The notes beneath the pieces were generated by a model, which had not been told where the DNA came from, made no database searches, and saw only the letters and a list, made by a program, of their open reading frames with translations. The translations under genes were made by a program, and so were the position numbers. Below are positions 7,760 to 16,993 of a stretch of DNA of 35,238 nucleotides, one piece after another (position 1 is the first letter of the stretch; each line of letters opens with the position of its first letter). Source of the stretch: an uncultured Mycobacterium sp. (GTDB lineage: Bacteria > Actinomycetota > Actinomycetes > Mycobacteriales > Mycobacteriaceae); the NCBI GenBank assembly GCA_900078375.1, contig FLQS01000059.1, positions 1 to 35,238 on the forward strand. The letters run 5' to 3'.

Positions 7760-9129
7760 CCGGCCAGCGACATCTCCGGCTCTCGAACCTGCTGCGGCCG
7801 TGCGAGATTGGCTCGCGCCACCCGAGCCAAGATCGACGGCCGCATCAGCCGGGTGGGCGAATCAAGCATGCCCAGCACCCGGAAGAACTGGCTGTTGACC
7901 ACCGGGTCGGTTTCAACGGCGGTGAGCACCATGTCGGCGAACCGGTTGTTGATGCGCATTCCCAGGGGTCGCTCGCCGGCGATCTCGGGCAATGAGAGAT
8001 CGGCGCTGACGGCATTGCGCCACGCGACGCGGACGGTCTTGGCGGCGGCCCGGAGGAACCGCTTCGGTAGGTCGTTGTCGCCCCCGTGCAGACAACGCCG
8101 CAACGTCAGCGCCTCCAGGGCCGCCACCGTCATTCCCTGTCCGTAGATCGGGTTGAAGCTGCACACCGCGTCCCCGATGACGACGAACCCGTCGGGCCAG
8201 CGGGGCATCTCGTCGTAGCGGCGCCAACGGCTGGACGGAGTCCGGTAGTGCGCCGTTTTCCCGAGCGGTTCGGCAGCCTCGAGAACATCCAGAATGTGCC
8301 GGGGAACCCGCCGCCGCGCGATCCGCAGCATGTCGGCGTAGTGCCGCGCCGGCTGCTCTCCCATCGTGCCTACGGTCATCAACCAGGTGTCGTTCTCGTG
8401 GTTGAGCAGGGCCACCGTGGTCGCCTCGCCCGGTTTGGGGAACGTCGCCACCATGTGCTCGCGGATGGCGTCCGGACGGATCCGCAGCCACTGGCTGGTG
8501 TAGGACAAGTTGATCACCAGCTCGTCTTCGCGGGGGCGACCGTATCCGAGATCGTCGAGAAAGACCGGGGTGCGGGATCCGCGGCCGGTGGCGTCGACGA
8601 CCAAGTCCGCGCCCAGCACGGCGGCTTTGGTGGCCTCTCGGCGCGCGACCACCACGCCCGTCACCCGGTGGCGGTCGTCCGACGACGTCACGTCGACCAC
8701 GTCGTGGCCACCGAGCACAGTGACGTTCGGCAGCGCCGAAAGTCGGTTCATCACATGCCAATCCAGAAAGGGGCGGCTCGGCATGTAGGCAGTCACCGGA
8801 TTGGGCAGCCGACCGGACGGCAGGAATCGGTGTCCGCCATACTCGATGATCACCCGGGAGAGGTCACCGTCGCCCCACACCGGTGCGCCGCCGGCGACCA
8901 TCTCTTCGAGGACGCCGGGGAACAATTCGTCGAGCACCGCCACCCCGCCGGCCTGCAAGGCGTGGCCGTGGCACGCCTGCGGCACGCCGCGACGGTTGGA
9001 CGGCCGCTCAGGCGGTACATCACGGTCGACGACGACGACCTCCCGGTAGTGCTCGGCGGCCACTCGCGCGGCCAGCATCCCAGCCATGCTCGCTCCCAGC
9101 ACCACAGCGCGTTCCCCGAGAATCGTCAT
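7756..9129 (-). CDS. FAD-dependent monooxygenase/oxidoreductase
   Basis: A 457-residue flavoprotein. The N-terminal FAD-binding Rossmann segment is AVVLGASMAGMLAARV (about 8-23), followed by an acidic strand end at VVVVDRD. The second flavin motif, GFVVIGDAVCSFNPIYGQGMT, matches the GD motif of class A hydroxylases and geranylgeranyl-reductase-like enzymes. Substrate is unknown. The ATG at 9129 puts the Rossmann strand near the N-terminus; a TTG at 9156 would add nine residues. It ends four bases inside the convergent YjbR-like gene. It is an accessory insertion relative to M. tuberculosis. Confidence 0.85.
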   Translation of the reverse strand: MTILGERAVVLGASMAGMLAARVAAEHYREVVVVDRDVPPERPSNRRGVPQACHGHALQAGGVAVLDELFPGVLEEMVAGGAPVWGDGDLSRVIIEYGGHRFLPSGRLPNPVTAYMPSRPFLDWHVMNRLSALPNVTVLGGHDVVDVTSSDDRHRVTGVVVARREATKAAVLGADLVVDATGRGSRTPVFLDDLGYGRPREDELVINLSYTSQWLRIRPDAIREHMVATFPKPGEATTVALLNHENDTWLMTVGTMGEQPARHYADMLRIARRRVPRHILDVLEAAEPLGKTAHYRTPSSRWRRYDEMPRWPDGFVVIGDAVCSFNPIYGQGMTVAALEALTLRRCLHGGDNDLPKRFLRAAAKTVRVAWRNAVSADLSLPEIAGERPLGMRINNRFADMVLTAVETDPVVNSQFFRVLGMLDSPTRLMRPSILARVARANLARPQQVREPEMSLAG

Positions 9130-9207
9130 GGATCGAACGCTAAGGGCGCAGCTCAAAAGGGGTGCGAGTAGACCGCTACTCGAATTCCGGTCCCGGCGAC
9201 TACGCAG

Positions 9208-10218
9208 CTAGATCGCTTCGGGATCCTCGCCGACGGCATCGGCGGCCCGCTGACACAAGCCGATCGCGACACGCGCCCATTCGGCGGTGGCGTCGGCCAG
9301 CCCGCAGGCCGGGCTGATGCCCACGCGATCGCGAACCGAACTGCGGGAGAAGCCAATTCGGTCGGTGATTGCGACCGCTGCCGCAGCAATCTCCTCGGCC
9401 GACGGCCGCTTCGCCGGCGCGCTCGTCGGCACCAGGCCGAAGACCACCGTGCGACCCGAGTCCAGGAACTCTCCCAGCCCGTCGAAGTCGGCGTCGCCGA
9501 GCGTGCCCGCGTCCACCGATACCGCGTTGATCGCGCTGCGCTGCAACACATTCCAGGGAAGCTCGGCCGAACAGCTGTGCAGTAGCACCTCCGTGCCGAC
9601 GACGGCCACGCACTCGTCGAGCAAGCTGATGGCGACCGCCTCGTCGACCGGATGCACCGGGCTCATCGCCGTCACCCCGGTCAGCCGGCCGGCCAGCGCG
9701 GCAAACAGGACGGGCTCGTCGTACTGCACCACCACCGTCGTCGACAACCGGCGCGCCAGCTCGGCCCGATGCCGCGCCACACCCTCAGCCAACGAGGACG
9801 TCAAGTCGCGGACCGCGCCGGCGTCGGTGAGCGCTCGGTGGCCTCCTGCCAGCTCGAGCTGGGCGGCCAACGTGATCGGGCCCGGCGCCTGGACCTTGAC
9901 CGGCCGCCCCGAACCGGGCCCGCCGGCCTTCTCCCAGGCTTCCTCGATGGCGTCGATGTCCTCGTCGAGCAGGCTCTTCGCCCGGCGGGTCACCGCGCCC
10001 GGCCGGGCGGTAATCCGGTAGCCGCGCGGGACGGTGTCGATCGCGATATCGACCAGCAGCGCGCCTGCCCGGCCGATCATGTCCGCACCCACACCGCGGG
10101 CCGGTAGTTCGACCAGGTGCGGCAGCCGGTGCAGCTCTCCGACGATGATGTCGGCGGCTTCCCGCGGCGCTGAGCCCGGCCACGAACCCATTCCGGTGGC
10201 CGCCGCGAAATCACTCAC
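9208..10218 (-). CDS. Stand-alone MetE C-terminal-domain-like protein (Rv3015c family)
   Basis: A 336-residue protein resembling only the catalytic half of cobalamin-independent methionine synthase. It begins ATGMGSWPG, as these proteins do. Candidate zinc ligands are His214 and Cys216 (HSCSAE) and Cys305 (ISPACGLAD). The acidic ligand position appears to be Asp236 rather than Glu. A YDEP motif is at 166-169. Full MetE has an extra N-terminal domain, which is absent. The GTG at 10218 is chosen over the upstream extension because family similarity begins there and the length then matches Rv3015c. The substrate is unknown; a methyltransferase on a thiol is the family-level expectation. It is divergent from lpqA. 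Confidence 0.82.
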   Translation of the reverse strand: MSDFAAATGMGSWPGSAPREAADIIVGELHRLPHLVELPARGVGADMIGRAGALLVDIAIDTVPRGYRITARPGAVTRRAKSLLDEDIDAIEEAWEKAGGPGSGRPVKVQAPGPITLAAQLELAGGHRALTDAGAVRDLTSSLAEGVARHRAELARRLSTTVVVQYDEPVLFAALAGRLTGVTAMSPVHPVDEAVAISLLDECVAVVGTEVLLHSCSAELPWNVLQRSAINAVSVDAGTLGDADFDGLGEFLDSGRTVVFGLVPTSAPAKRPSAEEIAAAAVAITDRIGFSRSSVRDRVGISPACGLADATAEWARVAIGLCQRAADAVGEDPEAI

Positions 10219-10277
10219 CGGCCAACCGTATTGGACAGCCCGAGCGCACCATGCAGCCGGGGGCATAACGTGTGGAT

Positions 10278-10916
10278 ATGACGGTGCGCACGGGGCTGGC
10301 CTGTTGCGCAGCGGCGGCCGTGCTGACCGGTTGTACTCAGTGGGCCGACGGGGATGCGCTGCGCGCCCTGAGCGAGCCGCCGTACCACCCGCCGGGGATC
10401 GTCGACGTCGACCAGGTGCTGCTGACCCAGGCTCAGATGCAGGCGATCACCGGCGGCGGCCAGGACCTGACCATCATTCCGACCATGGACGGCAAAGCAC
10501 CGGTCGACGTCGAGCAGCTCGCTGAATCGGTTCCCCGGGATTGCCGCTTCCTGTTCGCCGAGACCGACACCTTCGGCACCGACGTGGCGGACTTCCACAA
10601 GACCAGCTTTCAGCACCCGGCCCGGCGCGCACTGATCTCCGAGGGGGCGGCCGCCTACCGCGACGACGCCGCGGCCCGACAGGCGTTCAACACACTCTCT
10701 ACCGCGGTGCATCGCTGCGCCGACGGCCCGATGGGGTCGTATCTGGTCGGCGAGGTCAACGCCGATAGCGATTCCCTGCACACCCGCCCGGGCCGGTGCG
10801 GCCGTGACTACCGGCTGAGAACCTCGGTGCTGGTGGAGGTGACGTTCTGCACGTATCCCGAGTCGGTGCCCGAGATCGTCATGTCGAACATCGTCAACAA
10901 GATTCCGGGCGGTTGA
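10278..10916 (+). CDS. lpqA: LpqA-like lipoprotein with PknH-type sensor domain
   Basis: A secreted lipoprotein of 212 residues. A short signal peptide ends in the lipobox VLTGC with lipidated Cys19. The mature part has four cysteines (89, 147, 174 and 191), the pattern of the PknH extracellular sensor domain, where they form two disulfides. The ATG at 10278 is used; a GTG two codons upstream is also possible. Synteny with Rv3016 (lpqA) supports the name. Ligand and function are unknown. Its 3' end overlaps the convergent mnmA gene by 23 bases. Confidence 0.83.
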   Translation: MTVRTGLACCAAAAVLTGCTQWADGDALRALSEPPYHPPGIVDVDQVLLTQAQMQAITGGGQDLTIIPTMDGKAPVDVEQLAESVPRDCRFLFAETDTFGTDVADFHKTSFQHPARRALISEGAAAYRDDAAARQAFNTLSTAVHRCADGPMGSYLVGEVNADSDSLHTRPGRCGRDYRLRTSVLVEVTFCTYPESVPEIVMSNIVNKIPGG

Positions 10917-11979
10917 GGATCGTCGCGCTGCCGATGACCTCGTCACCGGCCGGATCGGGGCGGTAGAGCACCAACGTCTGGCCCGGCGCGACACCGCGCA
11001 GCGGTGTCCGCAGCGCCACCCTCAGCTCGTCGCCGACGATTTCGGCGACAGCCGGCACCACGCCGCCGTGCGCACGTACCTGGACCTCGCACTCCACCGG
11101 GCCCGCCGGCGCGATGCCGGAGGTGAACACCGGCTGCGTTCCGGTCAGCGAATGCACCTGAAGGGCTTCGACCCTGCCCACCCGCACCGTCTGCGAGTCG
11201 GCGTCGATGCCGGTGACGTAGCGCGGCAGGCCATCGGGGCCGGGCCCGGCGATGCCGAGGCCCTTGCGCTGCCCGATGGTGAACCCGTGCACACCGTCGT
11301 GCTCGGCGAGCACGGCGCCGCTGGCTTCGTCGACGACCGTTCCGCGCCGCACGCCGATCCGGGCGCCGAGAAAGGCCTGGGTGTCACCGGAGGGGATGAA
11401 GCAGATGTCGTGGCTGTCGGGCTTGTCGGCCACCGACAGTCCGCGGCGGGCGGCCTCCTCGCGGATCGCCGGCTTGGGGGTGTCACCGACGGGGAAGGCG
11501 GCGTGCCGCAGCTGCTGGGCGCTCAGCACGCCGAGCACATAGGACTGGTCCTTGTCGACATCGACCGCACGGCGCAGCCGGCCCTCGGACAGCCGGGCGT
11601 AGTGGCCGGTGGCCACCACATCGAAGCCCAGTGCCAGTGCCTTGGCAGCCAGCGCGGAGAACTTGATCTTCTCGTTGCACCGCACGCACGGGTTGGGAGT
11701 CTCGCCGCGTTCGTAGGACGAGACGAAGTCGTCGATGACATCCTCGGCGAACCTGTCGGCGAAATCCCAGACATAGAACGGAATTCCGAGCACATCGGCA
11801 ACGCGTCGGGCGTCGCCGGCGTCCTCCTTGGAGCAGCAGCCGCGCGAGCCGGTACGCAGGGTGCCGGGCTGTCGGGAGAGTGCCAGGTGCACGCCGACGA
11901 CGTCGTGACCGGCGTCGACCATTCGGGCGGCGGCCACCGACGAGTCGACGCCGCCGCTCATCGCGGCCAGCACCCTCAT
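10894..11979 (-). CDS. mnmA: tRNA-specific 2-thiouridylase
   Basis: MnmA, 361 aa, inserts sulfur at C2 of wobble uridine-34 of Lys, Glu and Gln tRNAs. The PP-loop ATP motif SGGVDSS is at residues 8-14. The catalytic cysteine pair is Cys98 (TPNPCVRCN) and Cys193 (SHDICFIP). TGHYA and GQRKGLG motifs are also present. Start is the ATG at 11979, overlapping the upstream desulfurase stop by four bases (ATGA). The overlap with a cysteine desulfurase fits a dedicated sulfur-relay pair. The last 23 bases overlap the end of lpqA on the other strand. Confidence 0.96.
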   Translation of the reverse strand: MRVLAAMSGGVDSSVAAARMVDAGHDVVGVHLALSRQPGTLRTGSRGCCSKEDAGDARRVADVLGIPFYVWDFADRFAEDVIDDFVSSYERGETPNPCVRCNEKIKFSALAAKALALGFDVVATGHYARLSEGRLRRAVDVDKDQSYVLGVLSAQQLRHAAFPVGDTPKPAIREEAARRGLSVADKPDSHDICFIPSGDTQAFLGARIGVRRGTVVDEASGAVLAEHDGVHGFTIGQRKGLGIAGPGPDGLPRYVTGIDADSQTVRVGRVEALQVHSLTGTQPVFTSGIAPAGPVECEVQVRAHGGVVPAVAEIVGDELRVALRTPLRGVAPGQTLVLYRPDPAGDEVIGSATILNRPESC

Positions 11980-13181
11980 CGCAGTGCTCCCAGTGCCGAA
12001 CTGGCCAGTGCGGCCTGCCGGGCCCGCTCGACGGCGGCGGGCAGCACCCGAAGCGCCGCGTCGACGTCGGCCTGGGTGCTGGTGTGGCCCAACGACAATC
12101 GCAGCGAGCCGCGGGCGGCTTCGGCATCGGCGCCCATGGCCAGCAGGACATGTGACGGCTGAGCCACGCCGGCCGTGCACGCCGAGCCGGTAGAGCATTC
12201 GATTCCGTTGGCGTCCAACAGCATCAGCAGGGAATCGCCCTCACAGCCGCGGAAGGTGAAGTGTGTGTTGCCCGGCAGCCGCCGATCGCCGACTGCTCCG
12301 TTGAGCTGGGTGTCAACGATGGAGTCCAAAACCCCGTTGATGAGCCGCTCGCGCAGGGTGCGCAGGCGGGCGCCGGTGGCGTCGAGGGATCCGACGGCGA
12401 CGTCGACTGCGGCCGCCATCGCCACGGCCCCGGCGACGTCAGGTGTGCCGGAACGGATATCGCGTTCCTGACCGCCACCGTGCAACAGCGGGACGCAGGC
12501 GGTGGTGCGGCGCAGAAGCAGGGCGCCGACGCCGGTTGGACCGCCGAATTTGTGGGCAGTCACGCTCATGGCGGACAGGGTGGAGCCGGCGAAGTCGACT
12601 GGGATGTGGCCGATCGCCTGCACGGCATCGCTGTGGATCGGCACGTCGAACTCGGCGGCCACGGCGGCCAGATCGGCGATCGGCATGATCGTGCCGACTT
12701 CGTTGTTGGCCCACATCACCGAGACCAGCGCCACGTCGTCGTGTTCTTGCAGGATGTCGCGCAGCGCCCCGGCGGTGACCGAGCCGTCGGGCCCGGTGGG
12801 CAGGAACGTCACCTCGGCGCCCTCGTGCTCGGCCAGCCAGGTGACTGCGTCGAGGACCGCGTGGTGTTCGACGGCGGTGGTCACGATCCGGCGGCGGGTC
12901 GGCTCGACGTCGCGGCGCGCCCAATAGATGCCCTTCACCGCGAGGTTGTCGCTCTCGGTGCCACCGGCGGTGAAGATCACTTCCGACGGGCGGGCGCCCA
13001 GCCGGGCCGCGATGGTCTCCCGGGCCTCCTCCATCCGGCGCCGGGCGTCGCGGCCCGCAGTGTGCAGCGAGGAGGCATTACCGGTGGTGGCCAGCGCGGC
13101 CGTCATCGCCTCGATGGCAGCAGGATGCATCGGGGTGGTGGCAGCGTGGTCGAGATACACCGGACCGGTGGTCGGGCTCAT
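11976..13181 (-). CDS. iscS: Cysteine desulfurase (IscS/NifS-like, Rv3025c type)
   Basis: A 401-residue PLP enzyme that removes sulfur from cysteine as an enzyme persulfide for tRNA thiolation and Fe-S assembly. Features seen are the start YLDHAATTPMHP; the His106/His107 stacking pair; HSDAVQAIGHIPVDF; the PLP lysine Lys211 in TAHKFGGPTG; and the persulfide cysteine Cys335 in ECSTGSACTAG. The long insertion-free Cys loop is of the IscS (group I) kind. The stop overlaps the mnmA start (ATGA), so the immediate sulfur acceptor is probably MnmA. The ATG at 13181 lies 30 bp downstream of the acyltransferase gene. Confidence 0.94.
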   Translation of the reverse strand: MSPTTGPVYLDHAATTPMHPAAIEAMTAALATTGNASSLHTAGRDARRRMEEARETIAARLGARPSEVIFTAGGTESDNLAVKGIYWARRDVEPTRRRIVTTAVEHHAVLDAVTWLAEHEGAEVTFLPTGPDGSVTAGALRDILQEHDDVALVSVMWANNEVGTIMPIADLAAVAAEFDVPIHSDAVQAIGHIPVDFAGSTLSAMSVTAHKFGGPTGVGALLLRRTTACVPLLHGGGQERDIRSGTPDVAGAVAMAAAVDVAVGSLDATGARLRTLRERLINGVLDSIVDTQLNGAVGDRRLPGNTHFTFRGCEGDSLLMLLDANGIECSTGSACTAGVAQPSHVLLAMGADAEAARGSLRLSLGHTSTQADVDAALRVLPAAVERARQAALASSALGALR

Positions 13182-13211
13182 AGCCCAACCAGGATACCGG
13201 CCGCAGGAGGC

Positions 13212-14048
13212 CTATCCCGCCAGTGCGTGGGTGTGCTCGAAGCGCCGTGCGATCTGGCCGCGCACGGCCACCTCGCAGCGAGCGGCCAGTTCGCGCCGGT
13301 CGGCGCCCGGCAGCTCCAGAGACGTGACCTCGACGTCGACGACGGTCAGCCGGGCCCGAACCGTGCGGCTCAGCGACTGCCAGAGCGTGTCATCCCCGAC
13401 AAACGCCGCCACCGTCGAAGGCCGCCCGTCGCGATGGTGATAGGTCAGCCGCAGCGGCTGGACCGGCCGGCCCGAGTCGACGGCAGCCTGGAACATCGCC
13501 GGGCGGAACTGTCCGTAGGCCAGCCCGCACCAGGTGGTGCCCTCCGGGAAGGCGACGACGGTCTGCCCGTTGCGCAGCCGATCGGCCACCTGCGCGACCA
13601 CCTGCGGCAGCCGGCGCAGGCTGGCGCGGTCGATCGGGATGACCTTCATGATCCGCGCGGCCAGCCCGACAGCGGGCCAATCGATCAGGTCGGCACGCGC
13701 GACAAAGGCTCCGGGCAGCACCGAACCGATGACGAAGATGTCGATCCAGGAGACGTGACCGCTGACCACCAGGACGCCCCGTAGGTTACGAATAGGGCCA
13801 CCCGACACGGTGATTCGTATACCAAGGCACCGCAGGAACGTCCGGCAGTACACCCGTTGGATGCGTCCCCGGCCGGGCATCGGCACCGCCAGCAGCGGCA
13901 CCATCATCAACAGCAGCAGTGCAGAAGAGATGCGCAGCGTGGCGCGCACCGTCGCGATCACCCGCCGCGAGGGCGGGGCGCCACCGGCGCGAACACAGCT
14001 GTCGTCACACAGCGCCCGGGGCAGCCAGGCGTGATCCGGGACGGTCAT
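13212..14048 (-). CDS. PlsC-type acyltransferase, OlsA-like (Rv3026c family)
   Basis: A 278-residue membrane-associated acyltransferase. A hydrophobic anchor lies at about 38-56. The catalytic HX4D motif is His98-Val-Ser-Trp-Ile-Asp103, and the substrate motif FPEGTT is at 168-173. The family includes 1-acylglycerol-3-phosphate acyltransferases and OlsA, the lyso-ornithine-lipid O-acyltransferase. The gene overlaps the preceding GNAT-type N-acyltransferase gene by four bases (ATGA). That pairing is the arrangement of olsB-olsA in ornithine-lipid producers, so OlsA-like function is a reasonable inference but unproven. A general role in phosphatidate synthesis is the alternative. Confidence 0.85.
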   Translation of the reverse strand: MTVPDHAWLPRALCDDSCVRAGGAPPSRRVIATVRATLRISSALLLLMMVPLLAVPMPGRGRIQRVYCRTFLRCLGIRITVSGGPIRNLRGVLVVSGHVSWIDIFVIGSVLPGAFVARADLIDWPAVGLAARIMKVIPIDRASLRRLPQVVAQVADRLRNGQTVVAFPEGTTWCGLAYGQFRPAMFQAAVDSGRPVQPLRLTYHHRDGRPSTVAAFVGDDTLWQSLSRTVRARLTVVDVEVTSLELPGADRRELAARCEVAVRGQIARRFEHTHALAG

Positions 14049-14896
14049 GCCGTCTCCCCCATTCCGCCGGCCATCTCACTGGCCGCCGAGACCGACCGCA
14101 GCCGGGTGAGATAGCGGGTATCGGCCCGCCGCTTGTCCAGCAGGGCCGGGAAATCGCCGACGCCGAACTCGGGATCGTGCGCCGGCTCACCGCAGACTTG
14201 GGCGCCCAGCCGCAGGTAGCCACGCATCAGGGGTGGGATGGTCGGCCTGCTCGGCGGCGGGATGTCGTCGAGTCCGACCCCGTCCAGAACAACCGGGCGG
14301 TACGGGTAGACGGTGTGCTCGGCCGCGGCGGCGTGGCGGCGCAGCACGAAGTCGCGCACCCCGCGGATCTGGGAACCTGGAGGTGCACCCGCCGGGTCTT
14401 CTGAGTGGGTGGGCACCGAGACACAGCCGGTGACGTAGTCGTATCCGCAGCGGTCCAGATAGGCCAGGATGCCGGCCCACATGAGCAGCACCACAGCGCC
14501 GTTGCGGTGGTCGCCGCGCACCACAGCGCGGCCCATCTCCACCAGCGACGGCCGTAGCGCGTCGAGTGCGCTGACGTCGAATTCCGTTGCGGTGTAGAGA
14601 CTTCCAGCGGCAATCGCACCAGGCGGCGGCAGCATCCGGTAGCACCCAACGACCTCGCCGGAGAGGTCCTCACGAACCAGGAGATGGTCGCAGAACTCGT
14701 CGAACCGGTCGGCGTCACGGCCCTCGCCGTCGGCGGGCAGCGCGTAACCGGGCTCGGTGGTGAACACCTGATAACGCAGCCGCTGGGCCGCCTCGATCAG
14801 GGTGGGGTCGGTGGACAGCAGTAGCGAGTAGCGCGGGCCGCGCAAGGCGGCAGTCTCGTTCTGGTCAGGGGCTATGAGTACGGAGGCAGTGCTCAT
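14045..14896 (-). CDS. GNAT-fold N-acyltransferase, OlsB-like (Rv3027c family)
   Basis: A 283-residue protein of the Acetyltransf_5/hemolysin-like GNAT group. Features seen are the early LRYQVFTTEPGY segment, the central GEVVGCYRML strand, and the VEMGRAVVRGDHRNGAVVLLMWAGI stretch that binds acyl-CoA or acyl-ACP in this group. A conserved YDYVTGCVS segment follows. Proteins of this type include OlsB, which N-acylates ornithine with a 3-hydroxyacyl chain. The ATG at 14896 is the only good start. It is the first gene of a two-gene unit with the PlsC-type gene (ATGA overlap). Its natural acyl acceptor is not known from the sequence. Confidence 0.82.
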   Translation of the reverse strand: MSTASVLIAPDQNETAALRGPRYSLLLSTDPTLIEAAQRLRYQVFTTEPGYALPADGEGRDADRFDEFCDHLLVREDLSGEVVGCYRMLPPPGAIAAGSLYTATEFDVSALDALRPSLVEMGRAVVRGDHRNGAVVLLMWAGILAYLDRCGYDYVTGCVSVPTHSEDPAGAPPGSQIRGVRDFVLRRHAAAAEHTVYPYRPVVLDGVGLDDIPPPSRPTIPPLMRGYLRLGAQVCGEPAHDPEFGVGDFPALLDKRRADTRYLTRLRSVSAASEMAGGMGETA

Positions 14897-14967
14897 AGCT
14901 GAACGGTTGCTGAGGCGATCAGCGGGATGTCAACGCCCGCATGACGTGTTCGTGCACTCTCGATGAC

Positions 14968-15015
14968 CAATAAAAGCGACGGCCCCCGACACGCCAGAAT
15001 GACGTGCGGGGACCG
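14968..15015 (-). terminator. Intrinsic terminator of the etfB-etfA operon
   Basis: About 20 bases after the etfA stop on the minus strand, an imperfect GC-rich hairpin (arms 15003-15015 and 14980-14993, nine-base loop) is followed by a U-rich run, TTTTATT at 14969-14975. This is a classic stem plus U-tract and is rare among mycobacterial genes. It also separates etfA from the GNAT gene downstream on the same strand. Confidence 0.75.
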
Positions 15016-15033
15016 TAGCCGTTGAGCTGCGAA

Positions 15034-15990
<957 letters not shown>

Positions 15991-16038
15991 AGCTGTTTAG
16001 CCTCTTAGTCTTTCAGGTCCAATTAGCGGGATGATTTG

Positions 16039-16830
16039 CTAGATGATCTTTTGAGCGACGAGGTACTCGGCGATCTTCTTGCCGCCGTCGCCTTCGTCAG
16101 CGATCTTCTCGCCTGCGGTCTTCGGCGGCTTCGGCGTCGACGCCACCACCGTCGTACCGGCATTGGCCAGGCCGACCTCGTCCCCATCGACGCCGATCTC
16201 GGCCAGCGTCAGGGTGGTCACTTCCTTCTTCTTGGCGGCCATGATGCCCTTGAAGGACGGGAAGCGCGGCTCGTTGATCTTCTCGGTGACGCTGATGACC
16301 GCGGGGAGCGTTGCCTCGACGGTGAACACGCCGTCGTCGGTCTCGCGCTCGCCGGTGATCTTGCCGCCCTCGACAGTCACCTTGCGCAGGTGCGTCAGCT
16401 GGGGCAGGCCGAGGTACTCGGCGATGATCGCCGGGACCGCGCCGCCGGTGCCGTCGGTCGCCTCGTTACCGGCGATGACCAGCTCGGTGCCCTCGATGGC
16501 GCCCAGCGCGCGGGCGAGTGCCCATCCGGTCTGCACCATGTCGGAGCCATGCAGGCCGGCATCGAGCAGATGCACGGCCTTGTCGGCGCCCATCGACAGC
16601 GCCTTGCGGATCGCTTCGGTGGCGCGCTCCGGGCCTGCGGTCAGCACCGTGACGGTGCCCTCGCCGCCTTCTTTTTCCTTGATCAGCAGGGCTTCTTCGA
16701 CGGCGCGCTCGTTGATCTCGTCCAGCACGGCATCGGCGGCGTCGCGATCGAGCGTGAAGTCACCGTCGGACAGCTTGCGCTCGGACCACGTGTCTGGGAC
16801 CTGTTTGATCAGGACCACGATGTTCGTCAT
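16039..16830 (-). CDS. etfB: Electron transfer flavoprotein beta subunit
   Basis: EtfB (FixA), 263 aa, binds AMP and provides the recognition loop for partner dehydrogenases. Features seen are the start TNIVVLIKQVPDTWSERKL, the GNEATDGTGGAVP segment of the AMP site, and the family signature around LPAVISVTEKINEPRFPS. Start is the ATG at 16830, giving the usual N-terminus; an upstream in-frame extension to 16881 has no family sequence. An AGGAGG lies 12 bases upstream. The promoter region is shared with the divergent methyltransferase gene and holds several palindromes. Confidence 0.97.
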   Translation of the reverse strand: MTNIVVLIKQVPDTWSERKLSDGDFTLDRDAADAVLDEINERAVEEALLIKEKEGGEGTVTVLTAGPERATEAIRKALSMGADKAVHLLDAGLHGSDMVQTGWALARALGAIEGTELVIAGNEATDGTGGAVPAIIAEYLGLPQLTHLRKVTVEGGKITGERETDDGVFTVEATLPAVISVTEKINEPRFPSFKGIMAAKKKEVTTLTLAEIGVDGDEVGLANAGTTVVASTPKPPKTAGEKIADEGDGGKKIAEYLVAQKII

Positions 16831-16911
16831 GAGTCTTCTACGTCCTCCTGGCAGGCGTCCTGCAACCAGAGAAGGCCGCAAGACTTTTGGTCATTCCGCA
16901 ACTCACATCAT

Positions 16912-16927
16912 GTTACTGATGAGTAAC
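16912..16927. promoter_or_regulatory. Operator-like palindrome GTTACT-N4-AGTAAC
   Basis: A perfect 6-bp-arm inverted repeat with a four-base spacer (GATG) lies 82 bp before etfB and 108 bp before the divergent methyltransferase gene. Size and spacing are typical of TetR-family operators. It overlaps the A/T-richest stretch of the region, where the etfB promoter is most likely. The binding protein is unknown. Confidence 0.55.
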
Positions 16928-16935
16928 TTAGAGTG

Positions 16936-16947
16936 GTTCGCACGAAC
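16936..16947. promoter_or_regulatory. Inverted repeat GTTCG-CA-CGAAC
   Basis: Five-base perfect arms with a two-base centre. The same arms, without the spacer, form the core of the longer palindrome at 16994-17009, so the two may be sites for one regulator. The arm order is opposite to a mycobacterial LexA SOS box. Confidence 0.4.
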
Positions 16948-16993
16948 ACCATAGCTGGTCGAAGTTTGTGTTCTAGCAGCCCATCGGTACCGA

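Noticed and set aside
12261..13784. Long plus-strand open frame (about 500 codons) opposite the desulfurase and acyltransferase genes
   Set aside because: Antisense shadow of two genes with intact catalytic motifs; composition is typical of a GC-rich shadow frame.
16831..16881. Upstream in-frame start for etfB
   Set aside because: The added residues (RPSLVAGRLPGGRRR) do not belong to the family; the ATG at 16830 gives the normal N-terminus.
16936..16947. SOS (LexA) box
   Set aside because: Mycobacterial LexA sites have TCGAAC before GTTCGA with a spacer; here the halves are in the reverse order (GTTCG then CGAAC).
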